Below are positions 1 through 8,876 of a DNA stretch of 64,000 bases, in pieces. This DNA comes from Nitratireductor mangrovi (lineage in GTDB: Bacteria; Pseudomonadota; Alphaproteobacteria; Rhizobiales; Rhizobiaceae), in contig NZ_CP042301.2 in NCBI RefSeq assembly GCF_007922615.2, positions 4,791,326 through 4,855,325 of the forward strand. Direction: 5' to 3'. The notes beneath the pieces were generated by a model. The model ran no database searches. It saw nothing but the letters and a program-made list of their open reading frames with translations, and was not told the DNA's origin. Each line of letters begins with the position of its first letter. Position 1 is the first letter of the stretch. The position numbers were made by a program, and so were the translations under genes.

Positions 1-1
1 C

Positions 2-910
2 ATGTCGCTCAAGGGCAAGGTTGCGCTTGTTGCAGGCGCCACGCGCGGCGCCGGCCGCGGCATAGCGGTCGAACTCGGTGCCGCGGGCGCAGTCGTTTAT
101 GTCACCGGCCGTTCGACCCGCGGGCAGCGCTCGGAATACGACCGGCCTGAAACCATCGAGGAAACGGCGGCACTGGTCAGCGCAGCAGGAGGCGAAGGCA
201 TCGCCGTTCAGGTTGACCACCTCGTACCGGACGAGGTTCGCGATCTGGTTGGCCGCATTCGCGCCGATCATGGCCGGCTCGACATACTCGTCAACGACAT
301 CTGGGGCGGCGAAAAACTGTTCGAATGGAACAAGTCCGTCTGGGAACATGACCTTGCTAACGGGCTGCGCATCCTGAGACTCGCGATCGACACCCACCTG
401 ATCACGGCGCATCATGCCCTGCCGCTGATGATCGAACGTCCCGGTGGCCTGCTGGTCGAAGTGACCGACGGCACCGCCGATTACAACGCCGACCACTACC
501 GCCTCTCACCCTTCTACGATCTAGCCAAGGTTGCGGTGAACCGCATGGCCTGGGCTCATGCCAAGGATCTGGTGGCGCGTGGTGCGACCTCGGTCTCGAT
601 CACGCCGGGCTGGCTGCGCTCCGAGATGATGCTTGAGGCCTTTGAGGTGACCGAAGAGAACTGGCGCGACGCCACCGCGAAGGTGCCGCATTTCGTCATC
701 TCCGAGACGCCACGCTTCATCGGCCGCGCGATCGCCGCCCTTGCCGCCGACCCTGACCGGTCGCGCTGGAACGGTCAATCGCTGTCAAGCGGTGGGCTCG
801 CGCAGGTCTACGGCTTTACCGACCTTGACGGCTCGCGCCCGAATGCTTGGCCCTATGTGGTCGAAGTGCAGGATGCGGGCAAGCCGGCGGACGCGACGGG
901 CTATCGCTGA
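2..910 (+). CDS. SDR-family oxidoreductase
   Basis: This is a 302-aa short-chain dehydrogenase/reductase, a soluble NAD(P)-dependent oxidoreductase of unknown substrate. The Rossmann glycine motif GATRGAGRG lies at residues 12-20, and the catalytic pair YDLAK at Tyr172 and Lys176. Two family hallmarks are changed: the structural NAG motif reads NDIWGG (residues 98-103), and the usual catalytic Ser before the Tyr is replaced by a VTDGTADY stretch. The length is longer than the usual 250 aa because of a C-terminal tail of about 40 residues. The ATG sits at the second base of the window, so its ribosome site is not visible and an earlier start cannot be excluded. The next gene is convergent. Confidence 0.85.
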   Translation: MSLKGKVALVAGATRGAGRGIAVELGAAGAVVYVTGRSTRGQRSEYDRPETIEETAALVSAAGGEGIAVQVDHLVPDEVRDLVGRIRADHGRLDILVNDIWGGEKLFEWNKSVWEHDLANGLRILRLAIDTHLITAHHALPLMIERPGGLLVEVTDGTADYNADHYRLSPFYDLAKVAVNRMAWAHAKDLVARGATSVSITPGWLRSEMMLEAFEVTEENWRDATAKVPHFVISETPRFIGRAIAALAADPDRSRWNGQSLSSGGLAQVYGFTDLDGSRPNAWPYVVEVQDAGKPADATGYR

Positions 911-935
911 GGTCTCGACCGCCGGTCCCGCGGCG

Positions 936-2630
936 TCAGTTGCGCAACTCGCGGCGCAGGATCTTGCCGACATTGGTTTTGGGCAACTCCTCGCGGAACT
1001 CGATCTTCTTCGGCCGCTTGTAGGCAGTGAGCTTGTCCTTGCAGTAGTCGTAGATGTCCTGCTCCTTCAGTGCAGGGTCCTTCTTCACGATGAACAGTTT
1101 CGGCACCTCGCCCGATTTCTCGTCGGGCACGCCGATCGCCGCCACCTCGAGCACGCCGGGATGGCCGGCGACGACTTCCTCGATCTCGTTCGGATAGACG
1201 TTGAAGCCGGAGACCAGGATCATGTCCTTCTTGCGGTCAACGATCTTGACGAAGCCGTTCTCGTCCATGAAGCCCATGTCGCCCGACTTGAAGAACCCGT
1301 CCTCCGTGAAGACTTTTGCCGTCTCGTCGGGCCGGTTCCAGTAGCCCGCCATGACCTGAGGCCCGCGGATGCAGATTTCGCCGACCTCGCCGATCGGCAG
1401 GTCCTTGCCGTCCTCGTCGCGGATGGCGATTTCGGTCGACGGGATCGGCAGTCCGATCGTGCCCGAGAACTCGTCGGCGTCGAAACGGTTGCCGGTGGCG
1501 ACCGGCGACGTCTCGGAGAGGCCGTAGCCTTCCGAGATCACGATCCCTGTCAGCTTCTTCCAGCGTTCGGCGACGCCGCGCTGGACCGCCATGCCGCCGC
1601 CGAAGGTCAGCACCAGCGGCTTGAAATCGAGCTTCTGAAACTCCTCGTTGTTCAAAAGCGCGTTGAACAGCGTGTTGAGGCCGGGGAAGACGTTGATCGG
1701 ATATTTGGCGAATTCCTTGACCAGCGCCGGGATGTCGCGCGGGTTGGGAATGAGGATGTTTTCCGCGCCCTGCTGCATGCCCATCACCGCGTTCACGGTG
1801 AGCGCGTAGATATGATAGAGCGGCAGCGCACAGAGGTAGATGGGCCGCTCAGGGCGCGGCTTCTTCGCATAGGCGCTTTCGATCCAGATCGCGTTCTGCG
1901 CGACGTTGGCGAGCACGTTGCGGTGGAGCAGGGTCGCGCCCTTGGAAACCCCGGTGGTGCCGCCGGTGTATTGCAGGAAGGCGACATCATCCTCACCGAC
2001 CTCGACCGGCTTCAGGCTCGCCGAAGCACCGGCCGACAGCGCATCGTTGAAGGCCAGGTGGCCGGGCAGCGACCACGAGGGCACCATCTTCTTGACCCGG
2101 CGCACCACCAAATTGACGATCAGCCCCTTGAAGCCGAGCATGTCGCCCATCGTCGCCACCACGACGTGCTTGATCTTGGTCCGGGCTACGACCGCCTGCA
2201 GCGTCGCGGCAAAGTTTTCCAGGATGACGATCGCCTCGGCGCCGGAATCGTTGAGCTGGTGTTCCAGTTCGCGCGGCGTATAGAGCGGATTGACGTTCAC
2301 CACTGTGTAGCCGGCGCGCAAGACACCCATCATGGTGACAGGGTATTGTAGAACGTTCGGCATCATGATGGCGACGCGCGCGCCCTTCGCCAGCCCCCTG
2401 GCCTGCAGGAAGGCACCGAAATCCGCCGATTTCTTTTCGACCTCGGCAAAGGTGAGCGACTTGCCCATGCAAGTGAAGGCCGGCCGGCCGGCATGGGTCC
2501 GGCACGCCTCGACCAGAAGTTCGCCGATCGACCTCGCGGGCAGACCGGCAATCTCGGAAGGCATGCCCTGCGGATAGCTCTTCAGCCAGGGATGGTCGGC
2601 CTTGGTTGGTTTGGCACTCGTGTCGGTCAC
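936..2630 (-). CDS. fadD: Long-chain fatty acid--CoA ligase (FadD-type)
   Basis: This is an ANL-superfamily AMP-forming acyl-CoA synthetase of about 564 aa that activates fatty acids with ATP and CoA for beta-oxidation. The P-loop-like motif YTGGTTGVSKGA, the EGYGLSETSP motif, and the C-terminal DRKKDMILVSGFNVYPNEIE hinge followed by NVGKILRRELR with the adenylation lysine are all present. I chose the GTG at 2630 (protein starting VTDTSAKP) because GGAGGATCA lies directly upstream. A longer ATG start at 2672 would add 14 residues without a ribosome site. The gene stands alone and is convergent with the SDR. FadD is the best call by motif and length, but chain length is not readable from sequence. 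Confidence 0.9.
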   Translation of the reverse strand: MTDTSAKPTKADHPWLKSYPQGMPSEIAGLPARSIGELLVEACRTHAGRPAFTCMGKSLTFAEVEKKSADFGAFLQARGLAKGARVAIMMPNVLQYPVTMMGVLRAGYTVVNVNPLYTPRELEHQLNDSGAEAIVILENFAATLQAVVARTKIKHVVVATMGDMLGFKGLIVNLVVRRVKKMVPSWSLPGHLAFNDALSAGASASLKPVEVGEDDVAFLQYTGGTTGVSKGATLLHRNVLANVAQNAIWIESAYAKKPRPERPIYLCALPLYHIYALTVNAVMGMQQGAENILIPNPRDIPALVKEFAKYPINVFPGLNTLFNALLNNEEFQKLDFKPLVLTFGGGMAVQRGVAERWKKLTGIVISEGYGLSETSPVATGNRFDADEFSGTIGLPIPSTEIAIRDEDGKDLPIGEVGEICIRGPQVMAGYWNRPDETAKVFTEDGFFKSGDMGFMDENGFVKIVDRKKDMILVSGFNVYPNEIEEVVAGHPGVLEVAAIGVPDEKSGEVPKLFIVKKDPALKEQDIYDYCKDKLTAYKRPKKIEFREELPKTNVGKILRRELRN

Positions 2631-2811
2631 CTGATCCTCCCTCGCGCAGCAGCGCTTGTTCTGTCCGGTCAACCGCGGCCCGACAGGCGGGCGACACGCG
2701 AGAAGCCGGCTTCCCTTGTCGTATCTAGGGCCAAGCTGCGCCGGCGTGCAAGTATTACGTTGACGTAAAGGTTAGAGCAGCCTGCGTGCGTTTCGGCTGC
2801 ACGGGCGGCGG

Positions 2812-3375
2812 CTATTGTCCGTAGCCGCTGTGGCCCTCGAGGAAACTCGCCTCTTCCGGCGAGCTTTCACGGCCGAGTGCGCGGTTGCGATGCGGGAAGC
2901 GACCGAAGCGGGCGACGATGTCGCGATGCTCGATGGCGTATTTCAGGCTGTTTTCGTTGCCGAGGTCGCGAAACATCTTCACTGACAACTCCTGGTCGGC
3001 AAGCACCTCGGAATGCATCAGCGGCATGTAGAGAAACTGGCGCTCCGTTTCCGTCATGCCCGCATCGTAGCCGCGCTCGATTGCCCCGTGTGCAATGGCC
3101 AGCGCGACGGGATCGCCGGCGAAGGCATCCGGCGTCCGGCGGTGGATGTTGCGGGTGAACTGGTCGAGCACGATAATGGCCGCAAGTGCCGATCGAGGGT
3201 CGCCGAGGAAGGCTTCAGGCGGAGAATGGAGCGCCGCCTCGCAGGTATCGGCAAACCGCGTCCTGATCCTGTCGTCGATGTCCTCGGCACCCGAGTACCA
3301 GTCTTCCGGCGTCATTTCGTCGAACCAGAAGCGCAGGACGGCTCCGGCGTCAAAAGGGCTGGTCGGCTTGTTCAT
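2812..3375 (-). CDS. DUF924 family protein
   Basis: This 187-aa protein has the DUF924 (TPR-like) signature: the N-terminal VLRFWF-x-E motif, the LDQFTRNIHR motif near the middle and the FLYMPLMHSE motif. The family is widespread in Proteobacteria and has no established biochemical role. The start at 3375 is set by a GGAGG seven bases upstream. The open frame continues further 5' but that part has no homology-like content. A 230-bp gap with no gene separates it from the divergent ABC operon, whose promoter must lie there. The identification is by family motifs only. Confidence 0.85.
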   Translation of the reverse strand: MNKPTSPFDAGAVLRFWFDEMTPEDWYSGAEDIDDRIRTRFADTCEAALHSPPEAFLGDPRSALAAIIVLDQFTRNIHRRTPDAFAGDPVALAIAHGAIERGYDAGMTETERQFLYMPLMHSEVLADQELSVKMFRDLGNENSLKYAIEHRDIVARFGRFPHRNRALGRESSPEEASFLEGHSGYGQ

Positions 3376-3605
3376 GGGTCCTCCTGACCGACAATTAGTC
3401 GTCGCCCCGCCAAATTGCAAAGAGCGCCTCGAGGCTCGCCGCTGGGTTGATCGCAAATTCATTCTACCCCGACGCCGGAACGGAGACGAAACTTCCCTTG
3501 CGGCACGAATCTGGGGTGTTTCCATGCTCAATGATCGGTGCTTATATGCCGCCTTCACGGGCCGGGGCACAACGGTCCCAGCCAAGGTAATGGGAGTACT
3601 TTCAT

Positions 3606-5198
3606 ATGAAACGGTACAGCTTCGCGGCCGCTCTGCTGGCTGCGACGATGCTCGGTGGCGTCGCCAACGCAAAGACACTGGTCTATTGCTCGGAAGGCTC
3701 GCCCGAAGGTTTTGACCCGGCGCTCTATACCGCCGGAACGACCTTCGATGCCTCCTCCAAGACGATCTACAACCGGCTCGTCCAGTTCGAACCCGGAACC
3801 ACCAACACCGTACCCGGACTGGCGGAGAGCTGGGAAGTTTCGGATGACGGCCTCGAGGTCACCTTCAAGCTGCGCCCGGGCGTCAAGTTCCACACCACCG
3901 ACTATTTCACCCCGTCGCGGGACTTCAACGCCGACGACGTGATCTTCACTTTCGAGCGCCAGCGCGTCGCTGACCACCCGTTCCATGCCTATGTCGAAGG
4001 CGCGAGCTGGGAATATTTCAACGGCATGTCGATGCCGGACCTGATCAAGTCCGTCGAGAAGGTCGACGACATGACGGTCAAGTTCGTCCTTAACCGTCCC
4101 GAGGCACCGTTCATCGCCAACATGGCAATGGATTTCGCGTCGGTGTTCTCCAAGGAATATGCCGACAAGCTGTCGGAAGGCGGCAACGTCTCCGACCTGA
4201 ACCAGAAGCCGATCGGCACCGGCCCGTTCAAGTTCGTGGCCTACCAGCCTGACGCCGTGATCCGTTATGCCGCGCATGCTGACTACTGGGCCGGCAAGCA
4301 GCCGATCGACGATCTCGTTTTTGCGATCGCCACCGACGCCTCGGTGCGCCAGCAGAAACTGATCGCCGGCGAGTGCCACGTCACGCCTTATCCGAACCCC
4401 GCGGACATCGAGAGCCTGAAGGCCAACGATCAGCTCAACGTCATGGAGCAGCAGGGTCTCAACGTCGGCTATCTGGCCTACAACACCAAGGTCGCGCCCT
4501 TCGACAACGCCAAGGTGCGCAAGGCGCTGAACATGGCGATCAACAAGGAAGCCATTCTCGACGCGGTCTTCCAGGGTGCCGGCCAGGCGGCGAAGAACCC
4601 GATCCCGCCGACGATGTGGTCGTATAACGACGCCATCGAGGACGATCCGTACGATCCGGACGCTGCCAAGGCGATGCTCGCCGAAGCCGGCGTCTCCGAC
4701 CTGTCGATGAAGGTCTGGGCGATGCCGGTGCAGCGCCCCTACAATCCGAACGCGCGTCGCATGGCCGAACTGATCCAGGAGGATTTCGGCAATATCGGCG
4801 TCGAGGTCGAGATCGTGTCCTATGAGTGGGGCGAATATCTCGAGCGCTCCAAGGCGGAGGACCGCGACGGTGCGGTGTTGCTCGGCTGGACCGGCGACAA
4901 CGGCGATCCGGACAACTTCCTGGCCGTTCTGCTCGGCTGCGACGCCGTGGGTGGCGCCAATCGCGCGCAATGGTGCAACGACGAGTTCAACGGCCTGATC
5001 CAGAAGGCGAAGACGTTGAGCACGCAGGAGGAGCGTGCCGCGATCTACGAGGAGGCGCAGGTCGTCTTCAAGCGCGAAGCGCCTTGGGCCACGATCGCGC
5101 ATTCGGTCGTCTTCATGCCCATGCGCAAGGAAGTGCAGGGCTACAAGATGGATCCGCTCGGCGGACATGCCTTCGAGGGCGTCGATCTCGCCGAGTAG
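3606..5198 (+). CDS. ABC transporter substrate-binding protein (peptide/opine family 5)
   Basis: This is a 530-aa periplasmic solute receptor of the SBP_bac_5 (DppA/OppA) family. It has an N-terminal Sec signal (residues 1 to about 22, cleavage after GGVANA) and the typical start LVYCSEGSPEGFDPALYT. The Y-N-R-L-V-x-F, GTGPF and WTGDNGDPDNF motifs are in the expected order. It is the first gene of a five-gene importer (receptor, two permeases, two ATPases). Family 5 receptors bind di- and oligopeptides, opines, nickel or haem, and this one most resembles DppA by motif. The location beside a glyoxylate-assimilation cluster hints at an amino acid or peptide substrate, which is inference. A strong hairpin follows the gene. 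Confidence 0.9.
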   Translation: MKRYSFAAALLAATMLGGVANAKTLVYCSEGSPEGFDPALYTAGTTFDASSKTIYNRLVQFEPGTTNTVPGLAESWEVSDDGLEVTFKLRPGVKFHTTDYFTPSRDFNADDVIFTFERQRVADHPFHAYVEGASWEYFNGMSMPDLIKSVEKVDDMTVKFVLNRPEAPFIANMAMDFASVFSKEYADKLSEGGNVSDLNQKPIGTGPFKFVAYQPDAVIRYAAHADYWAGKQPIDDLVFAIATDASVRQQKLIAGECHVTPYPNPADIESLKANDQLNVMEQQGLNVGYLAYNTKVAPFDNAKVRKALNMAINKEAILDAVFQGAGQAAKNPIPPTMWSYNDAIEDDPYDPDAAKAMLAEAGVSDLSMKVWAMPVQRPYNPNARRMAELIQEDFGNIGVEVEIVSYEWGEYLERSKAEDRDGAVLLGWTGDNGDPDNFLAVLLGCDAVGGANRAQWCNDEFNGLIQKAKTLSTQEERAAIYEEAQVVFKREAPWATIAHSVVFMPMRKEVQGYKMDPLGGHAFEGVDLAE

Positions 5199-5220
5199 GC
5201 GATAGTTCCCACGAGCAAAG

Positions 5221-5244
5221 CGGCGGCGGCTCCGGCCGCCGCCG
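5221..5244 (+). promoter_or_regulatory. GC-rich hairpin between receptor and permease genes
   Basis: A perfect 10-bp stem (CGGCGGCGGC / GCCGCCGCCG) closes a TCCG tetraloop. No T-tract follows, so it is unlikely to be an intrinsic terminator. Its place just after the receptor gene suggests a 3' mRNA stabiliser or partial attenuator that lets receptor transcript exceed permease transcript, a common arrangement in ABC importer operons. Confidence 0.7.
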
Positions 5245-5256
5245 ACCCGGTTTCCA

Positions 5257-6261
5257 ATGCTGCGATTTCTGATTTACCGCCTGGCGCTGCTGGTACCCAC
5301 CTTCATTGGGGTCTCCATCATCGCGTTCTCTTTCATCCGGCTGCTGCCGGGCGATCCGATCCTGCTGCTGGCCGGCGAGCGCGGCATGAGCGAGGAGCGC
5401 TACCAGCAACTTCGGGCTCTCTACGGCTTCGACCAGCCGCTCTATGTGCAATATTTCAATTATGTCGGAGACCTGCTTCAAGGTGACCTCGGCAACTCGA
5501 TCGTCACCAAGCGGCCGGTCCTGGATGAATTCTTTACCCTTTTCCCAGCCACGATCGAACTCTCGCTCTGCGCGATCATCGTGGCCATACTGGTCGGCGT
5601 GCCCGCAGGCGTCGTCGCGGCGGTGCGGCGGGGATCGTGGTTCGATCAGTCGATCATGGGCGCCGCACTTGTCGGTTATTCAATGCCGATCTTCTGGTGG
5701 GGCCTGCTGCTGATCATTCTGTTCTCGGGCATCCTCGGCTGGACGCCGGTTTCGGGACGTATTTCGCTTATCTACTTCTTCCCGCCGGTGACCGGTTTGA
5801 TGCTGATCGACAGCCTGCTTTCGGGGCAGGCCGGCGCCTTCAAGTCGGCGGTGTCGCATCTCATCCTGCCGACGGTCGTGCTCGCCACGATCCCGCTGGC
5901 GGTGATCGCCCGCCAGACGCGCTCGGCAATGCTGGAAGTTCTCGGCGAGGATTATGTGCGCACGGCGCGCTCCAAGGGCCTGCCGCCACGGCGGGTGATC
6001 GGCCTGCACGCGCTGCGCAACGCGCTGATCCCCGTCATCACCACGATCGGCCTGCAGGTCGGCGTTCTTCTCGCCGGCGCGATCCTCACCGAGACCATTT
6101 TTTCGTGGCCCGGCATCGGCAAGTGGATGGTCGACAGCGTTTCCAAGCGTGACTACGAGGTGGTGCAAGGGGGCCTGTTGCTGATCGCCGCCGTCATCAT
6201 GATCGTCAACCTGATCGTCGACGTGCTTTACGGTCTCGTTAACCCCAAGATCAGGCACTGA
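5257..6261 (+). CDS. ABC transporter permease (DppB family)
   Basis: This is a 334-aa inner-membrane permease of the DppB/OppB type. The N-terminal membrane anchor (LRFLIYRLALLVPTFIGVS) is followed by the LLPGDP motif typical of the family. The cytoplasmic EAA loop reads EDYVRTARSKGLPPRRVI (about residues 230-248), which docks the ATPase. The C-terminal VNPKIRH end is typical. It lies 58 bp after the receptor gene and a few bases before its partner permease, so the operon continues. It forms a heterodimeric pore with the next gene product. Confidence 0.9.
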   Translation: MLRFLIYRLALLVPTFIGVSIIAFSFIRLLPGDPILLLAGERGMSEERYQQLRALYGFDQPLYVQYFNYVGDLLQGDLGNSIVTKRPVLDEFFTLFPATIELSLCAIIVAILVGVPAGVVAAVRRGSWFDQSIMGAALVGYSMPIFWWGLLLIILFSGILGWTPVSGRISLIYFFPPVTGLMLIDSLLSGQAGAFKSAVSHLILPTVVLATIPLAVIARQTRSAMLEVLGEDYVRTARSKGLPPRRVIGLHALRNALIPVITTIGLQVGVLLAGAILTETIFSWPGIGKWMVDSVSKRDYEVVQGGLLLIAAVIMIVNLIVDVLYGLVNPKIRH

Positions 6262-6265
6262 GGCG

Positions 6266-7198
6266 GTGAGCGTGACCGGACAACAAAACGCGGCCACGAC
6301 CGGAGCGAAGACCTCAGCAGGTTTCGTGTCGCAACGTCGCGCCATGCTGCGCGAGTTCTGGTACTATTTTTCGCAGAACCGCGGCGCCGTCATCGGGCTT
6401 TTTGTCTTCCTCTTCATCGTGGTCGTCGCGCTGCTGGCGCCGCTGATCGCACCGCACAGCCCGAGCCTGCAGAACCGGGGTTCCTTCCTCGTGCCGCCTG
6501 TCTGGCAGGAGGGCGGCGACTGGCGCTTCCTTCTCGGAACCGACGCCGTTGGCCGCGACATCCTCTCGCGGCTGATCTACGGGGCGCGGTTTTCGCTGTT
6601 CATCGGCCTGGTCGTGGTCTCGCTGTCCGTCAGCGTCGGTGTGATCATCGGCCTCGCCGCCGGTTATTTCCGGGGTGTCATCGACACCGCCGTGACGCGG
6701 TTGATGGACATCATCCTGGCTTTCCCGTCGCTTCTGCTGGCGCTGGTGCTGGTTGCCATACTTGGCCCCGGACTGACCAATGCCATGATCGCGATCGCCC
6801 TCGTCCAGCAGCCGCACTACGTGCGCCTGACCCGAGCCGCGGTCATGGCGGAGAAGGGTCAGGACTACGTAACAGCCGCGCGCGTTGCCGGCGCCGGCAA
6901 TCTGCGGCTGATGTTCCGCACCATACTGCCCAACTGCCTGGCGCCACTGATCGTGCAGGCCGCGCTCTCTTTTTCTACCGCCATCCTCGATGCCGCTGCA
7001 CTCGGCTTTCTCGGCATGGGCGCCCAACCGCCCACACCGGAATGGGGCACCATGCTCGCCGAGGCGCGGGAATTCATCCTGCGCGCCTGGTGGGTGGTGA
7101 CCTTGCCCGGCCTTGCGATCCTGGTCACGGTGCTCGCCATCAACCTGATGGGTGACGGCTTGCGTGATGCGCTCGACCCGAAACTGAAGAGGTCGTGA
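6266..7198 (+). CDS. ABC transporter permease (DppC family)
   Basis: This is a 310-aa DppC/OppC-type permease. The N-terminal cytoplasmic segment leads into the first membrane helix. The LLGTDAVGRDILSRLIYGARFSL motif region (quoted only in part by families as GTDxxGRD) is clear, and the EAA loop includes QDYVTAARVAGA. The C-terminus LNLMGDGLRDALDP-like end (here INLMGDGLRDALDPKLKRS) is diagnostic of DppC. The start is a GTG at 6266, four bases after the preceding stop. The stop overlaps the next start by 4 bp, indicating translational coupling with the ATPase. Confidence 0.9.
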   Translation: MSVTGQQNAATTGAKTSAGFVSQRRAMLREFWYYFSQNRGAVIGLFVFLFIVVVALLAPLIAPHSPSLQNRGSFLVPPVWQEGGDWRFLLGTDAVGRDILSRLIYGARFSLFIGLVVVSLSVSVGVIIGLAAGYFRGVIDTAVTRLMDIILAFPSLLLALVLVAILGPGLTNAMIAIALVQQPHYVRLTRAAVMAEKGQDYVTAARVAGAGNLRLMFRTILPNCLAPLIVQAALSFSTAILDAAALGFLGMGAQPPTPEWGTMLAEAREFILRAWWVVTLPGLAILVTVLAINLMGDGLRDALDPKLKRS

Positions 7199-8052
7199 CG
7201 ATGCACCTTCTCGCCATTGAAAACCTCGTCGTCGAGTTCGAAACCGCCAGCGGCCCGTTCCGTGCCGTCGATGGTGTGTCGCTGCATGTCGACGCTCGCG
7301 AGGTGCTGGCGATTGTCGGCGAATCCGGGTCCGGCAAGTCGGTCGCGATGCTGGCCGTGATGGGCTTGCTGCCGTGGACTGCGAAAGTAACCGCCGCCCG
7401 CATGGAGTTTGCCGGCCGCGACATGCTTACCCTTTCTGCGGCGGAGCGGCGCAAGATCATCGGCAAGGACATCGCCATGATCTTCCAGGAACCGGTCGCC
7501 AGCCTCAATCCGTGCTTCACGGTCGGCTTCCAGATCGAGGAAGTGCTGCGGGTGCACACCGGGCTTGACGCAAAGGCGCGCCGGAAGCGCGCAATCGAGC
7601 TTATGACCGACGTGGGCATTCCGGAACCGGAGGAGCGGCTGGGCGTCTTCCCGCACCAGATGTCGGGCGGCCAGTGCCAGCGTGTCATGATAGCGATTGC
7701 GCTCGCCTGCAATCCCAGGCTCCTGATCGCCGACGAACCGACCACCGCGCTTGACGTCACCATCCAGAAACAGATTCTCGACCTGCTGATGAAACTGCAG
7801 GCCGAGCACGGCATGGGGCTGATCATGATCACCCACGACATGGGCGTGGTCGCCGAGACGGCCGATCGCGTCGTGGTGCAGTATCGGGGCCGCAAGATGG
7901 AGGAGGCCGACGTGCTTTCGCTGTTCGAGGCGCCGAAGCACAACTATACCAAGGCCTTACTGGCTGCGCTCCCCGACAACGCGACGGGCGACCGGCTGCC
8001 GACGATCTCCGACATCTTCGACGGCTACGCAGGCGACGGAGCCTCCGCATGA
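7195..8052 (+). CDS. ABC transporter ATP-binding protein (DppD type)
   Basis: This is a 285-aa nucleotide-binding subunit of the importer. Walker A is GESGSGKS, the signature is MSGGQCQRVMIA (with Cys where Arg is usual) and Walker B is LLIADEPTTALDV, followed by a switch histidine in MITHDMG. The GTG at 7195 overlaps the previous stop in GTGA. The ATG at 7201 is an alternative start that would remove two residues. It has the normal order after DppC and pairs with the following ATPase. The C-terminus is shorter than in E. coli DppD, so an iron-sulfur/cysteine-rich tail is absent. Confidence 0.9.
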   Translation: MTMHLLAIENLVVEFETASGPFRAVDGVSLHVDAREVLAIVGESGSGKSVAMLAVMGLLPWTAKVTAARMEFAGRDMLTLSAAERRKIIGKDIAMIFQEPVASLNPCFTVGFQIEEVLRVHTGLDAKARRKRAIELMTDVGIPEPEERLGVFPHQMSGGQCQRVMIAIALACNPRLLIADEPTTALDVTIQKQILDLLMKLQAEHGMGLIMITHDMGVVAETADRVVVQYRGRKMEEADVLSLFEAPKHNYTKALLAALPDNATGDRLPTISDIFDGYAGDGASA

Positions 8053-8876
8053 GCGAGATCGTATTGGAAGGCCGCGAACTCGTCCGCGACTACCACATCG
8101 GCGGTGGGCTGTTTTCGGCGTCGCGCACGATCCACGCGGTCAAGGGCGTTTCCTTCAGGGTCGAGAAGGGCAAGACGCTCGCGATCGTCGGCGAATCCGG
8201 CTGCGGCAAGTCCACCCTCGCCCGCATCATCACGATGATCGACGCCCCCACTGCGGGCGAGCTTTTCATCGATGGCGAGAAGATCGACATTGCCCGTGAC
8301 GGCCTGACGGCGGAATTGCGCCGCAAGGTGCAGATCGTCTTCCAGAACCCGTACGGCTCGCTCAACCCGCGCCAGAAGATCGGCGATGTTCTTGGCGAGC
8401 CATTGCTGGTCAACACCGCCATGCCGACGGCGGAGCGGCGCGACCGGGCCATGGAGATGCTGTTGAAGGTCGGGCTCGGGCCGGAGCATTTCAATCGCTA
8501 TCCGCATATGTTCTCGGGCGGCCAGCGCCAGCGGATCGCGATCGCCCGCGCACTGATGCTGAACCCGCGCATCCTGGTGCTCGACGAGCCAGTCTCGGCG
8601 CTCGACCTGTCGGTGCAGGCGCAGGTTCTGAACCTTCTCGCCGACCTGCAGGACGAGTTTGAACTCACCTATGTCTTCATCAGCCACGACCTGTCCGTGG
8701 TGCGCTACATCGCCGACGACGTGATGGTGATGTATTTCGGCGAGGCGGTCGAATATGGCAGCCGCGACAGCGTTTTCTCCGACCCGCAGCACAGCTATAC
8801 GAGGACGCTTTTCGCGGCCACGCCTCGCGCCGACGTCGAAAGCATCAGGGCGCGCCTCGCCAGGAAGGCGGCCTAG
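8049..8876 (+). CDS. ABC transporter ATP-binding protein (DppF type)
   Basis: This is the 275-aa second ATPase of the importer. Walker A is GESGCGKST, the signature is FSGGQRQRIAIARAL, Walker B is ILVLDEPVSALDLS, and the switch region is FISHDLSVV. It begins in an ATGA overlap with the preceding gene and closes the operon. Its end overlaps the end of the convergent IclR-type regulator gene by 4 bp. It is some 40-50 residues shorter than classical DppF because the oligopeptide/dipeptide C-terminal extension is trimmed to a short tail. Confidence 0.9.
   Translation: MSEIVLEGRELVRDYHIGGGLFSASRTIHAVKGVSFRVEKGKTLAIVGESGCGKSTLARIITMIDAPTAGELFIDGEKIDIARDGLTAELRRKVQIVFQNPYGSLNPRQKIGDVLGEPLLVNTAMPTAERRDRAMEMLLKVGLGPEHFNRYPHMFSGGQRQRIAIARALMLNPRILVLDEPVSALDLSVQAQVLNLLADLQDEFELTYVFISHDLSVVRYIADDVMVMYFGEAVEYGSRDSVFSDPQHSYTRTLFAATPRADVESIRARLARKAA

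Noticed and set aside
741..2351. Long plus-strand open frame opposite the acyl-CoA ligase gene
   Set aside because: It is an antisense shadow of a GC-rich gene, Arg/Asp/His-rich without any domain.
3555..5168. Long minus-strand open frame opposite the ABC receptor gene
   Set aside because: It is an antisense shadow; the receptor on the plus strand has a signal peptide, family motifs and operon context.
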